A stretch of 34,561 bases of DNA, taken from the NCBI GenBank assembly GCA_003567625.1, contig PWZB01000058.1, forward strand, positions 1 to 34,561. The letters are read 5' to 3'. Positions 18,180 through 28,200 of the stretch are shown one piece after another; position 1 is the first letter of the stretch, and each line of letters begins with the position of its first letter. Under the pieces are notes generated by a model that made no database searches, was not told the DNA's origin, and was given only the letters and a program-made list of their open reading frames with translations. The translations under genes were made by a program, and so were the position numbers. Source of the stretch: Bacteroidales bacterium. Lineage in GTDB: Bacteria; Bacteroidota; Bacteroidia; Bacteroidales; UBA7960.

Positions 18180-19055
18180 TCAATCTTTTAAATCATTTAA
18201 GTCTATTGAATCATTTTCTTCCATTACTGAAAGGAAGTATTCTCGTATTTTCATTTGCGTTACTGCGTAATCGAATGCAGTAGTTCCTTTATTATCTTTT
18301 GCAAGTATTTCTGCGCCATTTTCAACCAGGTATTCCGACATTTCTAAGTTTCCTTCAATTACGGCTTTCATAAGGGGTGTTATTCCATCATGGTTAGATG
18401 CATTGACATCGGCATCGTTTTGCACTAACTCTCTAATGAAGTGCTCCCGGTCCCTGTAGGGATGGATCATGACAGGGGTATTGCCTTTATTGTCGCGTGC
18501 ATTTACATCAGCACCATGATAGATGAGGAATCTTACCAGGTCAAAATTTCTGGGGTTTTCAATGGCACTCATAAGAGGTGTAAAACTGCGATTATCTTTA
18601 GCTTCAATATTGGCTCCTGCATCCAATAAAATTCTGACGGTGCTTAAATTGCCGGCATTTACGGCAACCATTAGTGCTGTTGCACCATTATTTGCTTGTA
18701 TTTCAAGTTCGGCTCCATTATCAATCAGACGGCGCATAATTCTGTTGTTTCTTTGAAAAGCAGCTTCCATAAGGGGTGTAAATCCGATATTATTTTGTAT
18801 ATTGACAGCAGCACCATGCTCCAGAAGCATCATTGCAATGTGGTAGCGGTTTAATTCGGCAGCTTTAATTAGCGGTATATATTGCGGATCGCCGTCACCA
18901 TCCGGATTAGCACCCCGGCGAAGCAAACGCTCTGCCCTGTTTCGCCTGTCATCTTCTACAGCATTATATAATGCGGGTTGGGCAATTATCACCGGTACAA
19001 ACAGTACCGTTAATAAAAGGATTATAATCGCGGCCTTAATTAATCGGGAAAACAT
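18180..19055 (-). CDS. Exported ankyrin-repeat protein
   Basis: 291 aa. A hydrophobic N-terminus (about residues 7-24, ending PVIIAQ) predicts a signal peptide or N-terminal anchor. It is followed by about seven ankyrin repeats. Typical units are TPLMEAAFQRNNRIMRRLID, TALMVAVNAGNLSTVRILLD and TPLMKAVIEGNLEMSEYLVE, with loops such as GADVNARDNKGN. The C-terminus is acidic. Periplasmic ankyrin proteins are usually protein-binding modules; no partner is evident. A TAnnTTTG element 51 bases upstream suggests its own transcription, although it also lies downstream of gltX and the LOG gene on the same strand. Confidence 0.9.
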   Translation of the reverse strand: MFSRLIKAAIIILLLTVLFVPVIIAQPALYNAVEDDRRNRAERLLRRGANPDGDGDPQYIPLIKAAELNRYHIAMMLLEHGAAVNIQNNIGFTPLMEAAFQRNNRIMRRLIDNGAELEIQANNGATALMVAVNAGNLSTVRILLDAGANIEAKDNRSFTPLMSAIENPRNFDLVRFLIYHGADVNARDNKGNTPVMIHPYRDREHFIRELVQNDADVNASNHDGITPLMKAVIEGNLEMSEYLVENGAEILAKDNKGTTAFDYAVTQMKIREYFLSVMEENDSIDLNDLKD

Positions 19056-19105
19056 GGTTCTGCGGTTTTTGATTTTAGATAAAATAATAAAGCTAATGTG
19101 ATTTG

Positions 19106-19113
19106 CAAAAATA
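19106..19113 (-). promoter_or_regulatory. Bacteroidota -7 promoter element for the ankyrin gene
   Basis: The minus strand reads TATTTTTG, matching TAnnTTTG, in the 121-bp gap between the LOG gene and the ankyrin gene. No TTG is found 19-21 bases upstream. Confidence 0.45.
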
Positions 19114-19176
19114 ATTGTTTTGGATATTTTATGAATAATCCGGCATAAAAAGTTGTTATAGTTTCTTAAAGTGAAC

Positions 19177-20001
19177 TTAAATGATATTTTCGGAATTTGC
19201 GATTTTTTCCTGTTTCATGAAAAAAGATATCAGTTGCTCTTCCATTTCATCTATCGAATCACAAAATTGAAATAATTCCAGGTCGTTTTTACTTATCATA
19301 TTGTATTCAGCAAGTTTTTCAAGATTAAGTATATTTGCCCAGTATTTACGATCGTAGATCAATATTTTTATTTCTTTTTTGATTTTTTCTGTTTGCACCA
19401 GTGTAAGTATTTCCATTAGTTCGTCTAAAGTTCCGAAGCCTCCCGGAAATATAACCATTGCTTTTGCAAGATAAGCGAACCAAAATTTTCTCATGAAAAA
19501 ATAGTGGAATTCGAAATTGAGTTCATCTTCGATATAAGGATTAGAGTATTGTTCAAAAGGCAGGCTGATGTTCAGCCCGATAGACATACCACCTGCTAAT
19601 GATGCACCTTTGTTTGCAGCTTCCATTATACCGGGCCCTCCTCCCGAGCAAACAACAAGGCGATTATTTTTATTATAGCGTTTCAAGCTCCAAGTAGTAA
19701 GCCTCATTGCCAACTCAACGGCATCTTCATAATATATTGAGTTTTCCAGGTCTTTTTCACATTTTTTAATTTGATCTTGATCAGTGCTGCCTTCTTTTTT
19801 CAGGATTTCAATATTTTTCCTTGCAATATCGTGGGGTAATGTCCTGGCTGAACCAAAAAAAACAATAGTGTCTTTTATTTTATTGCGTTTAAAACGTGCT
19901 TTTGGCTCCAGGAACTCAGACAATATACGTATCTCTCTTGCATCCGGTGACATTAAAAATTGATGATTTTTATAAGCTTTTAAAGGTTTCGGTTTTTTCA
20001 T
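19177..20001 (-). CDS. LOG-family protein (Rossmann nucleotide phosphoribohydrolase type)
   Basis: 274 aa. It contains the family's SGGGPGIMEAAN at 119-130 and PGGFGTLDE at 186-194. In LOG proteins these form the active site that splits nucleoside monophosphates into base and ribose-5-phosphate (cytokinin-type substrates in plants, various nucleotides in bacteria). The old label lysine decarboxylase for this family is wrong. About 90 N-terminal residues, including a charged helical insert (about 60-88), precede the core, so it belongs to the longer LOG subgroup. It lies 59 bases downstream of gltX and is probably cotranscribed with it. The true bacterial substrate is unknown. Confidence 0.9.
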   Translation of the reverse strand: MKKPKPLKAYKNHQFLMSPDAREIRILSEFLEPKARFKRNKIKDTIVFFGSARTLPHDIARKNIEILKKEGSTDQDQIKKCEKDLENSIYYEDAVELAMRLTTWSLKRYNKNNRLVVCSGGGPGIMEAANKGASLAGGMSIGLNISLPFEQYSNPYIEDELNFEFHYFFMRKFWFAYLAKAMVIFPGGFGTLDELMEILTLVQTEKIKKEIKILIYDRKYWANILNLEKLAEYNMISKNDLELFQFCDSIDEMEEQLISFFMKQEKIANSENII

Positions 20002-20060
20002 ACTGTTTGTTGTTTGAGGTGGCAGACTAAAATAAGGGTTTTTTATATAGTGAAATGATC

Positions 20061-21599
20061 TTAATTTATAGTTTTAAGTGCAAACTCTATTCTGTTAATT
20101 ACTTCTTCACGACCAAGGATTGTCATAATTTCTTTAAGGTCCGGGCCTTTCGCATCGCCGACAAGACAAATACGCAAGCCTGTCATCAGAATACCGGTAC
20201 TTACATTATGTTGCTCTATAAATTCATTTAAAGCTTTGTCAATATTGGAAACATTAAATGGGGTGATATCTGATAGCACTTGTAATACTTTTTCAAGTAT
20301 TTCCGGTGTCTGGTCTTTCCATTTCTTTTTAATGGTTTTTTCATTAAATGATAATGGTGGTTCAAAAAAGAAACTTGTTTGGTCCCATAATTCATGTACA
20401 AAATTTACACGGTGTTTTACAAGTGACATTATTCTTGTTAGCTTATCCTGTTTTATACTATATTTTTTATCCCTGACAATAATCATAAAATCTTTTGCTA
20501 TTTCTTCACTGTTTTTTTCAAGAAGGTATTGATGGTTAAACCATTTAGCTTTATCTGGGTTGAATCGTGCACCTGCTTTGCCGACATTTTCAAGTGAGAA
20601 CTCCTTTATAAGTTCATTCATTGAAAAAATTTCCTGTTCTGTTCCGGGGTTCCATCCGAGCATTGCAAGAGTATTTACAAATGCTTCGGGGAAATAACCT
20701 GATTCGCGGTATCCGCTTGATGTTTCGCCTGTTTCGGGGTCTTTCCACATAAGAGGATAGACAGGAAATCCAAGTCTTTCTCCATCTCTTTTGCTAAGCT
20801 TCCCTTTTCCGTCTGGTTTGAATATCAAGGGAAGATGTGCAAATTCAGGCATTTGCTTTTCCCAGCCAAAAAACTTGTATAGCAATACGTGCAGCGGAGC
20901 TGAAGGCAGCCATTCTTCTCCGCGTATAACATGGCTTATTTTCATAAGATAATCATCAACAACATTTGCCAGGTGATATGTAGGCAAACCGTCAGCTTTC
21001 ATTAAAACCTTATCATCTAATGTAGATGAATTTACTTTCAACTTGCCACGGACAATATCAGTAAAATGGACCTCTTTATTTTCCGGGATAAGAGCACGGA
21101 TCACATATGGCTGGCCCGATTCGAGCTTTTTTTTTGTTTCAGTGGAAGACAGTGTTAGAGAGTTGCACATTAATTTCCTGGTAACAGCGTCATATTGTGG
21201 ATTTCCAAGGTTTTCGCTTTCGATCTTATCACGCATAGCGTTAATTTCTTCAGGAGTATCAAAAGCATAGTATGCATGCCCTTTTTCCAAAAGAACGGAT
21301 ATATATTTATCATATATATATTTTCTTTCAGATTGCCTGTAGGGCGCATAAGGACCACCCATAAACGGGCCTTCGTTCCACATTATACCGCACCATTTTA
21401 GGGAATCATTTATATATGATTCGGCTCCTTGTACATATCGTGTAAGGTCAGTGTCTTCAATGCGTAAAACAAAATCGCCATTATGTTTCCTGGCGAAAAG
21501 ATAATTGTATAATGCGGTTCGTACACCACCAATATGTAAAGGACCTGTAGGGCTTGGAGCAAAACGTACTCTTACTTTTCGTTTTTGCATTATTTTCAA
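20061..21599 (-). CDS. gltX: Glutamate--tRNA ligase
   Basis: 512 aa class I aminoacyl-tRNA synthetase. The HIGH motif appears as HIGG at 22-25 in FAPSPTGPLHIGG, and the KMSKS loop as KLSKR at 267-271. LRIEDTDLTRY near 45-55 and VIRGEEWLPSAP near 224-234 are standard GluRS landmarks. The start could be Met1 (21599) or Met4 (21590); the conserved part begins at RVRFAPSPTG either way. A good -33/-7 promoter lies 34 bases upstream. It is followed by the LOG gene on the same strand. Confidence 0.96.
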   Translation of the reverse strand: MKIMQKRKVRVRFAPSPTGPLHIGGVRTALYNYLFARKHNGDFVLRIEDTDLTRYVQGAESYINDSLKWCGIMWNEGPFMGGPYAPYRQSERKYIYDKYISVLLEKGHAYYAFDTPEEINAMRDKIESENLGNPQYDAVTRKLMCNSLTLSSTETKKKLESGQPYVIRALIPENKEVHFTDIVRGKLKVNSSTLDDKVLMKADGLPTYHLANVVDDYLMKISHVIRGEEWLPSAPLHVLLYKFFGWEKQMPEFAHLPLIFKPDGKGKLSKRDGERLGFPVYPLMWKDPETGETSSGYRESGYFPEAFVNTLAMLGWNPGTEQEIFSMNELIKEFSLENVGKAGARFNPDKAKWFNHQYLLEKNSEEIAKDFMIIVRDKKYSIKQDKLTRIMSLVKHRVNFVHELWDQTSFFFEPPLSFNEKTIKKKWKDQTPEILEKVLQVLSDITPFNVSNIDKALNEFIEQHNVSTGILMTGLRICLVGDAKGPDLKEIMTILGREEVINRIEFALKTIN

Positions 21600-21632
21600 T
21601 AATCAAGTTAATCAGAGAACGGTTAAGTTGTG

Positions 21633-21662
21633 CAAATATATATAACTTAATTAAAGAAACAA
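21633..21662 (-). promoter_or_regulatory. Bacteroidota -33/-7 promoter for gltX
   Basis: On the minus strand TTG (21662-21660) is followed after 19 bases by TATATTTG (21640-21633), an excellent match to TTG / TAnnTTTG. The predicted start is about 27 bases before the gltX ATG. Confidence 0.72.
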
Positions 21663-21784
21663 TGTTTATCAGTTGCTGATAAACGGAGTTTTTTGAAATA
21701 ATGGTATTTTTCATTTATCAGTAGTGTAAAATCTTATAGTTATTTGAAGGATGCCCTATTCATTAAGCATTTCAGATAATGACA

Positions 21785-23317
21785 TTATTTGTAACTTTTT
21801 AAAAACTTTTCCCAGTCAGATAAATGTTCGTTCTTTAAAACTCTTGGAAATTTATTTTGCCCACCTTCTTTACCTTTGTATTTCATATAATCGTAAAAGG
21901 TTTTTGAAGGGAGGATTTCGACAAAAACACCTTTAATGGCTGCAATTCTTTCTACGCGGTAGTCATCGTTAAGTATTTTAAGGTTTTCATCGATTTTTGT
22001 TCTTAAAGTATCCGGGTCAACTTCGTTATCGGTTCCGATATACCATTTATGAGCGAACATGGAATTGTGTTTAACACCGGTAACTGTGAATTCCCTGATT
22101 TCTATGTTAAGCTGGTCCTCAACTCTTTTTATAGCCATATTCATATTTTCCTGCGATAGGTGTTCTCCGCAAAGGTTAAGAAAATGTTTGGTTCGCCCTG
22201 TTATTATTATTTCGTTAAATTCGAGTGAAGTAAATTTTATCATATCTCCGATCAGGTATCTCCATGCGCCTGCATTCGTGCTTATCAGCAATGCATAATC
22301 TATGTCTTCTTTAACTTTATCTATTGTCAAAGTTTCCGCATCCGGTTTAAGGTTACCTTCTGTGTCGAAGTTCTTTTCATTAAAAGGGACAAATTCCATA
22401 AAAATCCAATTATTTAAGACCAGTTGCATACTGTTGGTGTTGGGCCGGTTTTGAAAAGCAATAAAGCCTTCGGAAGCCAGGTAGGTTTCAATATAAGTGA
22501 TCTGTTTGCCCAGCAGTTTTTCAAATCCTTTTTCATACGGCCCGAATGAAACTCCGCCATGCACGAATATGCTAAGGTTTGGCCATATTTGGTGAATATT
22601 ATCAACCTTATAGTGGTCAATGATTTTTTCCAGAAGTATCTGCCACCATGCAGGTACCCCGCAAATTACCCCGATATCCCATGACCTGGCTTTTTTGACG
22701 ATCTCTTCCAGTTTGGTCGGCCAGTCACGTTCTTTTGCTATTCTTTTTCCGGGCTTATAAAAATGTTGAAACCAGAAAGGAATGTTTTTTGCCGTTATAC
22801 CGGACAAGTCCCCTTCAAAATATGTTCCGTTGTAATTCAGGTGCGTGCTTCCGCCAAGCATTAATATTCCTTTCTCATAAAAGCCCTGCGAAAAATCATA
22901 ACGTGCAAGCGAAAAGATCTGATTGATGGAAGTTTTCTTTATTGCACGCAACATATCATTTGTTATTGGAATTTGCTTACTCGAAGCTTCGGAAGTTCCG
23001 GAACTTAGTGCAAAATATTTGACTTTTCCGGGCCAGCAAACAAATGGCTCGCCATTAAGTGTTCTGTACCACCAGTTCCGGAATATTTGATTATAATCAT
23101 GTATCGGAACACGTTGTTGGAATTCTTCTACCGGGTCGTGGCTTTTCAGTATTTCATTGAAACCATATTTTTCACCAAAAGATGTATTGGAAGCTTTTTT
23201 TAATAGTTTCTTCAATTCCTTGAACTGAATGGCATAAGGGTTTTTAATCTTGAAAATTGTCGGCATTCTGCCACGTAACTTAATTGCTCTTTTAACTATA
23301 GAACCTAAAACAGCCAT
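21785..23317 (-). CDS. GH3 auxin-responsive-promoter family acyl-adenylase, paralogue 2
   Basis: 510 aa. The adenylate loop is SSGTS at 105-109 (YFALSSGTSEASSK). YIETYLASEGFIAFQ and STNAGAWRYLIGDMI match the same sites in the paralogue at 723-2240. Both proteins begin with MAV and a short basic helix, and both end near a GGQNK(V/F)PR motif, supporting common descent. The residues around the loop differ (SGTSEASSK here, SGTTNDRSK there), so substrates may differ. It lies 58 bases downstream of lysS on the same strand and is probably cotranscribed with it. Specific acid and acceptor are unknown. Confidence 0.9.
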   Translation of the reverse strand: MAVLGSIVKRAIKLRGRMPTIFKIKNPYAIQFKELKKLLKKASNTSFGEKYGFNEILKSHDPVEEFQQRVPIHDYNQIFRNWWYRTLNGEPFVCWPGKVKYFALSSGTSEASSKQIPITNDMLRAIKKTSINQIFSLARYDFSQGFYEKGILMLGGSTHLNYNGTYFEGDLSGITAKNIPFWFQHFYKPGKRIAKERDWPTKLEEIVKKARSWDIGVICGVPAWWQILLEKIIDHYKVDNIHQIWPNLSIFVHGGVSFGPYEKGFEKLLGKQITYIETYLASEGFIAFQNRPNTNSMQLVLNNWIFMEFVPFNEKNFDTEGNLKPDAETLTIDKVKEDIDYALLISTNAGAWRYLIGDMIKFTSLEFNEIIITGRTKHFLNLCGEHLSQENMNMAIKRVEDQLNIEIREFTVTGVKHNSMFAHKWYIGTDNEVDPDTLRTKIDENLKILNDDYRVERIAAIKGVFVEILPSKTFYDYMKYKGKEGGQNKFPRVLKNEHLSDWEKFLKSYK

Positions 23318-23375
23318 AATTATAAAAGATATTTATTTTTTTTTTAAGCAAAAAAACATATTTAAAGTTGAAAAA

Positions 23376-24884
23376 TTATTTATCAGGTCGCATTTGGGGG
23401 AAGAAAATGACATCTTGTATTGATTTGCTGTCGGTTATGATCATTGCAAATCTGTCAATTCCCAGGCCCAATCCTGTTGTTGGCGGCATTCCGAATTCAA
23501 TAGCCTTTATAAAGTCTTCATCAATAACCATTGCTTCGGGGTCGCCTCGCCTGCCAAGTTCAAGCTGTTCTTCGAAACGTTTGCGCTGGTCAACAGGGTC
23601 GTTAAGTTCTGAAAAAGCATTACATATTTCCTTTCCACTGCAGATTACTTCAAAACGTTCGACCAGTCCGGTTTTTGAGCGATGTTTTTTGGCAAGTGGC
23701 GACATCTCTATAGGATAATCCATTATTATTGTCGGCTGTACCAGGTGAGGCTCACATTTATCACTGAATATTTCATCAATGATCTTTCCTTTTCCCATAT
23801 AACGGTCGGTTTCAACGCCCAGCTTTTTGGCTAACTTGATGAGTTCCGATTCATTCATTTCCGAAATATCTTCGCCGGTAAAATGTTTAATTACCTCATA
23901 CATGGTAAAACGTTTCCAGGGTCTTTTGAAATCAATCGTGTTATCGCCTGTCTTGATGATCGTGCTGTCATTTAGCTCAATGACTACTTTTTCTATCATC
24001 TCTTCAAAAATATCCATCATCCAGTAGTAGTCTTTATATGCGACATACATTTCCATTTGTGTAAATTCGGGGTTGTGGAACCGGCTCATCCCTTCGTTTC
24101 GGAAATCCTTGCCAAATTCAAAAACACCATCATATCCTCCAACAATAAGTCGTTTGAGGTATAGTTCATTTGCGATGCGCAGGTACAGGGTGGTGTCCAG
24201 TTTATTATGATATGTTTTGAAAGGTTTGGCTGCAGCACCACCATAAATAGGTTGCAAAACAGGTGTTTCTACTTCAAGACAGCCTAATTCTTCGAGGAAA
24301 TTTCTGATGTTACGTATAACAGCAGCGCGTTTTTTAAATATTTCCCTGGTATGAGGATTTACTATCAGGTCAACGTATCGCTGGCGGTAGCGTTGTTCGG
24401 GGTCAGTAAAAGCATCATAGGTTTTACCATCCTTTTTCTTGACAATGGGTAAAGGACGTAACGATTTGCAAAGTATTGTAAATTCTTTTACATGTATAGT
24501 GGTTTCACCCATACGGGTTGTGAAAACAAATCCTTTCGCGCCTATTATGTCGCCAATATCAAGCAATTTTTTAAAAACAGTATTATACATCAGCTTATCT
24601 TCACCCGGGCAAATCTCATCCCGGTTAAAATAAAGCTGTATGCGACCCTTCGAATCCTGCAACTCGGCAAAAGAAGCACTGCCCATTATCCTTTTATTCA
24701 TCAATCGGCCGGCAATACTTATATCCTGATACAGGGTGTTGTCTTGAGGGAAATGTTTATGTATTTCTTCCGTGTTTGCATTAATTTCATAAGTATCCGA
24801 AGGATAAGGATCAATATTTAATGCTATGAGTTCCTCAAGGGCTTGGCGACGAATCTGCTCCTGTTCACTGAAATTTTGATTCAT
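23376..24884 (-). CDS. lysS: Lysine--tRNA ligase, class II
   Basis: 502 aa from the start chosen here. An N-terminal OB-fold anticodon-binding domain (about 55-140) includes GRLMNKRIMGSASFAELQD. The class II core has motif 2 (FRNEGMSRFHNPEFTQME, about 261-278) and motif 3 (GLGLGIDRFAM) near the end. An upstream in-frame ATG at 24914 would add 10 residues (MFYICINFKY), but those codons overlap the TAnnTTTG promoter element at 24901-24908 and would lie before the transcript start. The ATG at 24884, giving MNQNFSEQEQ, is therefore preferred. GH3 paralogue 2 follows. Confidence 0.95.
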   Translation of the reverse strand: MNQNFSEQEQIRRQALEELIALNIDPYPSDTYEINANTEEIHKHFPQDNTLYQDISIAGRLMNKRIMGSASFAELQDSKGRIQLYFNRDEICPGEDKLMYNTVFKKLLDIGDIIGAKGFVFTTRMGETTIHVKEFTILCKSLRPLPIVKKKDGKTYDAFTDPEQRYRQRYVDLIVNPHTREIFKKRAAVIRNIRNFLEELGCLEVETPVLQPIYGGAAAKPFKTYHNKLDTTLYLRIANELYLKRLIVGGYDGVFEFGKDFRNEGMSRFHNPEFTQMEMYVAYKDYYWMMDIFEEMIEKVVIELNDSTIIKTGDNTIDFKRPWKRFTMYEVIKHFTGEDISEMNESELIKLAKKLGVETDRYMGKGKIIDEIFSDKCEPHLVQPTIIMDYPIEMSPLAKKHRSKTGLVERFEVICSGKEICNAFSELNDPVDQRKRFEEQLELGRRGDPEAMVIDEDFIKAIEFGMPPTTGLGLGIDRFAMIITDSKSIQDVIFFPQMRPDK

Positions 24885-24900
24885 ATATTTAAAATTTATG

Positions 24901-24908
24901 CAAATATA
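24901..24908 (-). promoter_or_regulatory. Bacteroidota -7 promoter element for lysS
   Basis: The minus strand reads TATATTTG, matching TAnnTTTG, 17 bases before the ATG at 24884. It implies a leader of about 10 bases and rules against the upstream ATG at 24914. No TTG is seen at the right distance upstream. Confidence 0.5.
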
Positions 24909-25208
24909 AAACAAGATTTACATATGCCTTAATGCTTTATCAATTCAGATTCATTTTTTTTAAAACTTTTAATTAATCCAATACCAGGTATTATGCAACG
25001 AGGCATTAAATATAATAATTTGACATGCTTGCTATTAAGGTTCATTTATGGCTATTTTTTTATTTTGTTAAAAACTTTCAGGAATTTGATGGTTTCCCGA
25101 CAGGCATATTGTACAAATAGTTCTTTTGCCTTATTAATAATATTTTGCAAATAAATTTTTTAAAACCCAGAATTTTTTATAAACATTTATTAAGTCTTAT
25201 TCTTTTTA

Positions 25209-25216
25209 TAATTTTG
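25209..25216 (+). promoter_or_regulatory. Bacteroidota -7 promoter element for icmF
   Basis: TAATTTTG matches TAnnTTTG, 25 bases before the icmF ATG. The best upstream half is TTTA at 25186-25189, 19 bases away, a one-base departure from TTTG. Confidence 0.5.
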
Positions 25217-25241
25217 ACGAAAATCATAAAAATATCATCTT

Positions 25242-28200
25242 ATGCTTAAAAAACCTTCTTACAAGCCTAAAAATCATATTCGAATTGTGACCGCCACTTC
25301 ATTATTTGACGGCCATGATGCATCAATTAACATAATGCGAAGAGTTATACAATCGACGGGAGCAGAAGTAATTCATCTCGGGCACAATCGTTCTGTACAG
25401 GAAATTGTTGATTGTGCTGTACAGGAGGATGTTCAGGCGATTGCTGTTACTTCCTACCAGGGAGGGCATATTGAATTTTTCAAATACATGTACGACATGT
25501 TAAAAGAAAAAGGCATGGACGATATAAAAATATTTGGCGGTGGCGGCGGAGTTATTCTGCCTGAGGAAGCTGAAGAGTTGCATAAATATGGTATAACAAG
25601 GATATATTCACCTGATGATGGCAGAAAAATGGGTTTGCAGGGGATGATAAATGATGTGATAGAAAAGTCTGATTTTCCTAAAGGCAATGAAGCTGAAATA
25701 TCTTTGGCTGATGTTGAAAAAAGAGATTACCGATACATTTCCCGCCTTATTTCATCGTTAGAAAACTTTCCTTTACAGAATAAAGAAATCGCTGAGAATA
25801 TCGGAGAAAGAGCTGCAGAATCTAATGTTCCTGTTTTGGGTATAACCGGAACCGGCGGTTCGGGTAAATCATCTTTGGTGGATGAATTTACAAGGCGGTT
25901 TTTAATGGATTTCCCTGACAAACGTATTGCCATTATATGTGTTGATCCTACAAAACGTAAGACCGGCGGTGCGTTGCTTGGCGACAGGATCAGGATGAAT
26001 GCCATAAATAATCCAAGAGTGTTTGTACGTTCAATGGCTACAAGGCAGTCTAATCTTACATTATCCAAACATGTGAAACATGTTATTAATCTTTTGAAAA
26101 TTTCCGGCTTTGAGCTTGTAATCCTCGAAACATCGGGTATTGGACAATCAGACACAGAAATTGTTGATCATAGCGACCTTAGTATGTATGTTATGACACC
26201 CGATTATGGTGCAGCATCCCAGCTGGAAAAAATTGATATGCTGGAATTCGCCGAAATTATTGCATTAAACAAGTTTGATAAGCGAGGAGGATTGGATGCA
26301 TTGAGAGACGTGAAAAAACAGTTTCAACGTAATCATGAATTATTTGAAGAGCCTCTTGAAGAAATGCCTGTTTTTGGAACCATCGCTTCACAATTTAATG
26401 ACCCGGGCGTAAATCAATTCTACAATGATGTTATCAAAAAATTAAATGAAAAATTATCAACAGGTTTTAAATCTTCAATAAAATTCGAAGGTGAAATACC
26501 AGATAAAATATATATTATACCTCCGCAAAGAGTAAGATATCTTTCAGATATTTCAGAGACAATAAGAAACTACAATAAATGGTCTGATGATCAAAGCGAA
26601 GTTGCTCAAAAAATGTATTGTCTCAGCCAGTCAATCGAATCATTACGAACTGAAAAAAATGACAGCAATAATTCTTTGATAGAAAATCTTGAAGAAAGAT
26701 ATAAAAAACTTGGTGAGAAGCTTGATGGTGATTGCAAAAAAATATTGGATAACTGGGAGCAGAAAGTAAAATCATATAAAGACGATTATTATGTTTTCAA
26801 GGTCAGGGACAAAGAGATTAAAGTAAAAACTCATACTACTACTTTATCTCACCTTGAAATTCCCAGGATCTCACTTCCGAAGTACAAATCATGGGGTGAT
26901 ATTTTAAAATGGAATTTAAAAGAGAATGTCCCGGGGGAGTTTCCTTATTTGGCAGGTGTTTTCCCGTTTAAACGCGAAGGTGAGGATCCGACGCGGATGT
27001 TTGCAGGTGAAGGTTGCCCCGAAAGGACTAACAAGCGCTTTCATTACTTATCGAAAGACATGCCGGCTAAAAGGTTGTCAACAGCATTTGATTCGGTTAC
27101 CCTGTACGGAAATGATCCCGATATAAGGTCTGATATTTATGGAAAAATAGGAAATTCCGGCGTTTCCATATGCTGCCTTGATGATGCCAAAAAGCTTTAT
27201 TCAGGCTTCAACCTTGCAAAACCTAATACATCTGTTTCTATGACAATAAATGGTCCTGCTCCTATCATGGTGGGATATTTTTTGAATACAGCCATTGACC
27301 AGCAATGTGAATTATATATCAAAGAAAACGGTCTTGAAAAAGAGGTAGAACAAAAAATAGAAGAAATTTACAAGGTGAAAGGCATGGAAAGGCCAAGTTA
27401 TAAGGGAGATCTCCCTGAGGGCAATGATGGCCTCGGATTAATGCTGCTTGGTGTAACAGGTGACCAGGTTTTACCCGGGGAGGTCTATGAGAAAATTAAA
27501 GCAGACACATTAAACGTTGTAAGAGGTACCGTGCAGGCTGACATTCTGAAAGAAGACCAGGGTCAAAACACCTGCATTTTTTCAACAGACTTTTCTCTGA
27601 AGCTTATGGGCGATATTCAGGAGTATTTTATAAATAATAACGTAAGGAACTTTTATTCCGTTTCTATTTCCGGGTATCATATAGCAGAAGCAGGCGCCAA
27701 TCCTATTTCCCAGCTAGCTTTTACTCTTGCAAACGGGTTTACTTATGTTGAATATTATCTTTCAAGAGGAATGGACATTAACAAATTTGCGCCAAATCTG
27801 TCATTTTTCTTTTCCAATGGCATAGATATTGAGTTTTCTGTCATAGGGCGTGTTGCCAGGTCAATCTGGGCTAAAGCCATAAAATATAAATATGGCGGCA
27901 ATTCACGTTCGCAGCAATTGAAATATCATATTCAGACTTCCGGTCGCTCACTTCATGCCCAGGAGATAGGGTTTAATGATATTCGCACTACCTTGCAGGC
28001 ATTATACGCAATATATGACAACTGCAATTCGCTTCATACAAATGCTTATGATGAAGCTATAACCACTCCTACGGAAGAGTCTGTTCGCAGGGCAATGGCA
28101 ATTCAGCTGATAATAAGCAAAGAGCTGGGTCTGGCAAAAAATCAGAACCCGCTTCAAGGGTCGTTTATTATTGAAGAACTCACTGAACTTGTGGAAGAAG

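Larger units (their letters stand above)
24885..25241. other. 357-bp divergent intergenic region between lysS and icmF
   Basis: An A+T-rich control region for two divergent genes. It contains a minus-strand TAnnTTTG next to lysS and a plus-strand TAnnTTTG next to icmF. In the roughly 290 bases between them I see no ORF, tRNA or convincing hairpin. There is no B12-box-like GCCACTG that would suggest a cobalamin riboswitch for the AdoCbl-dependent enzyme. Confidence 0.7.

Noticed and set aside
25020..25025. TTGACA resembling a classical sigma-70 -35 box
   Set aside because: No TATAAT-like partner at 16-18 bases, and this phylum uses a different promoter consensus.
24885..25241. Cobalamin riboswitch before icmF
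   Set aside because: No B12-box-like sequence or plausible long fold is visible. The gene has a short predicted leader instead.
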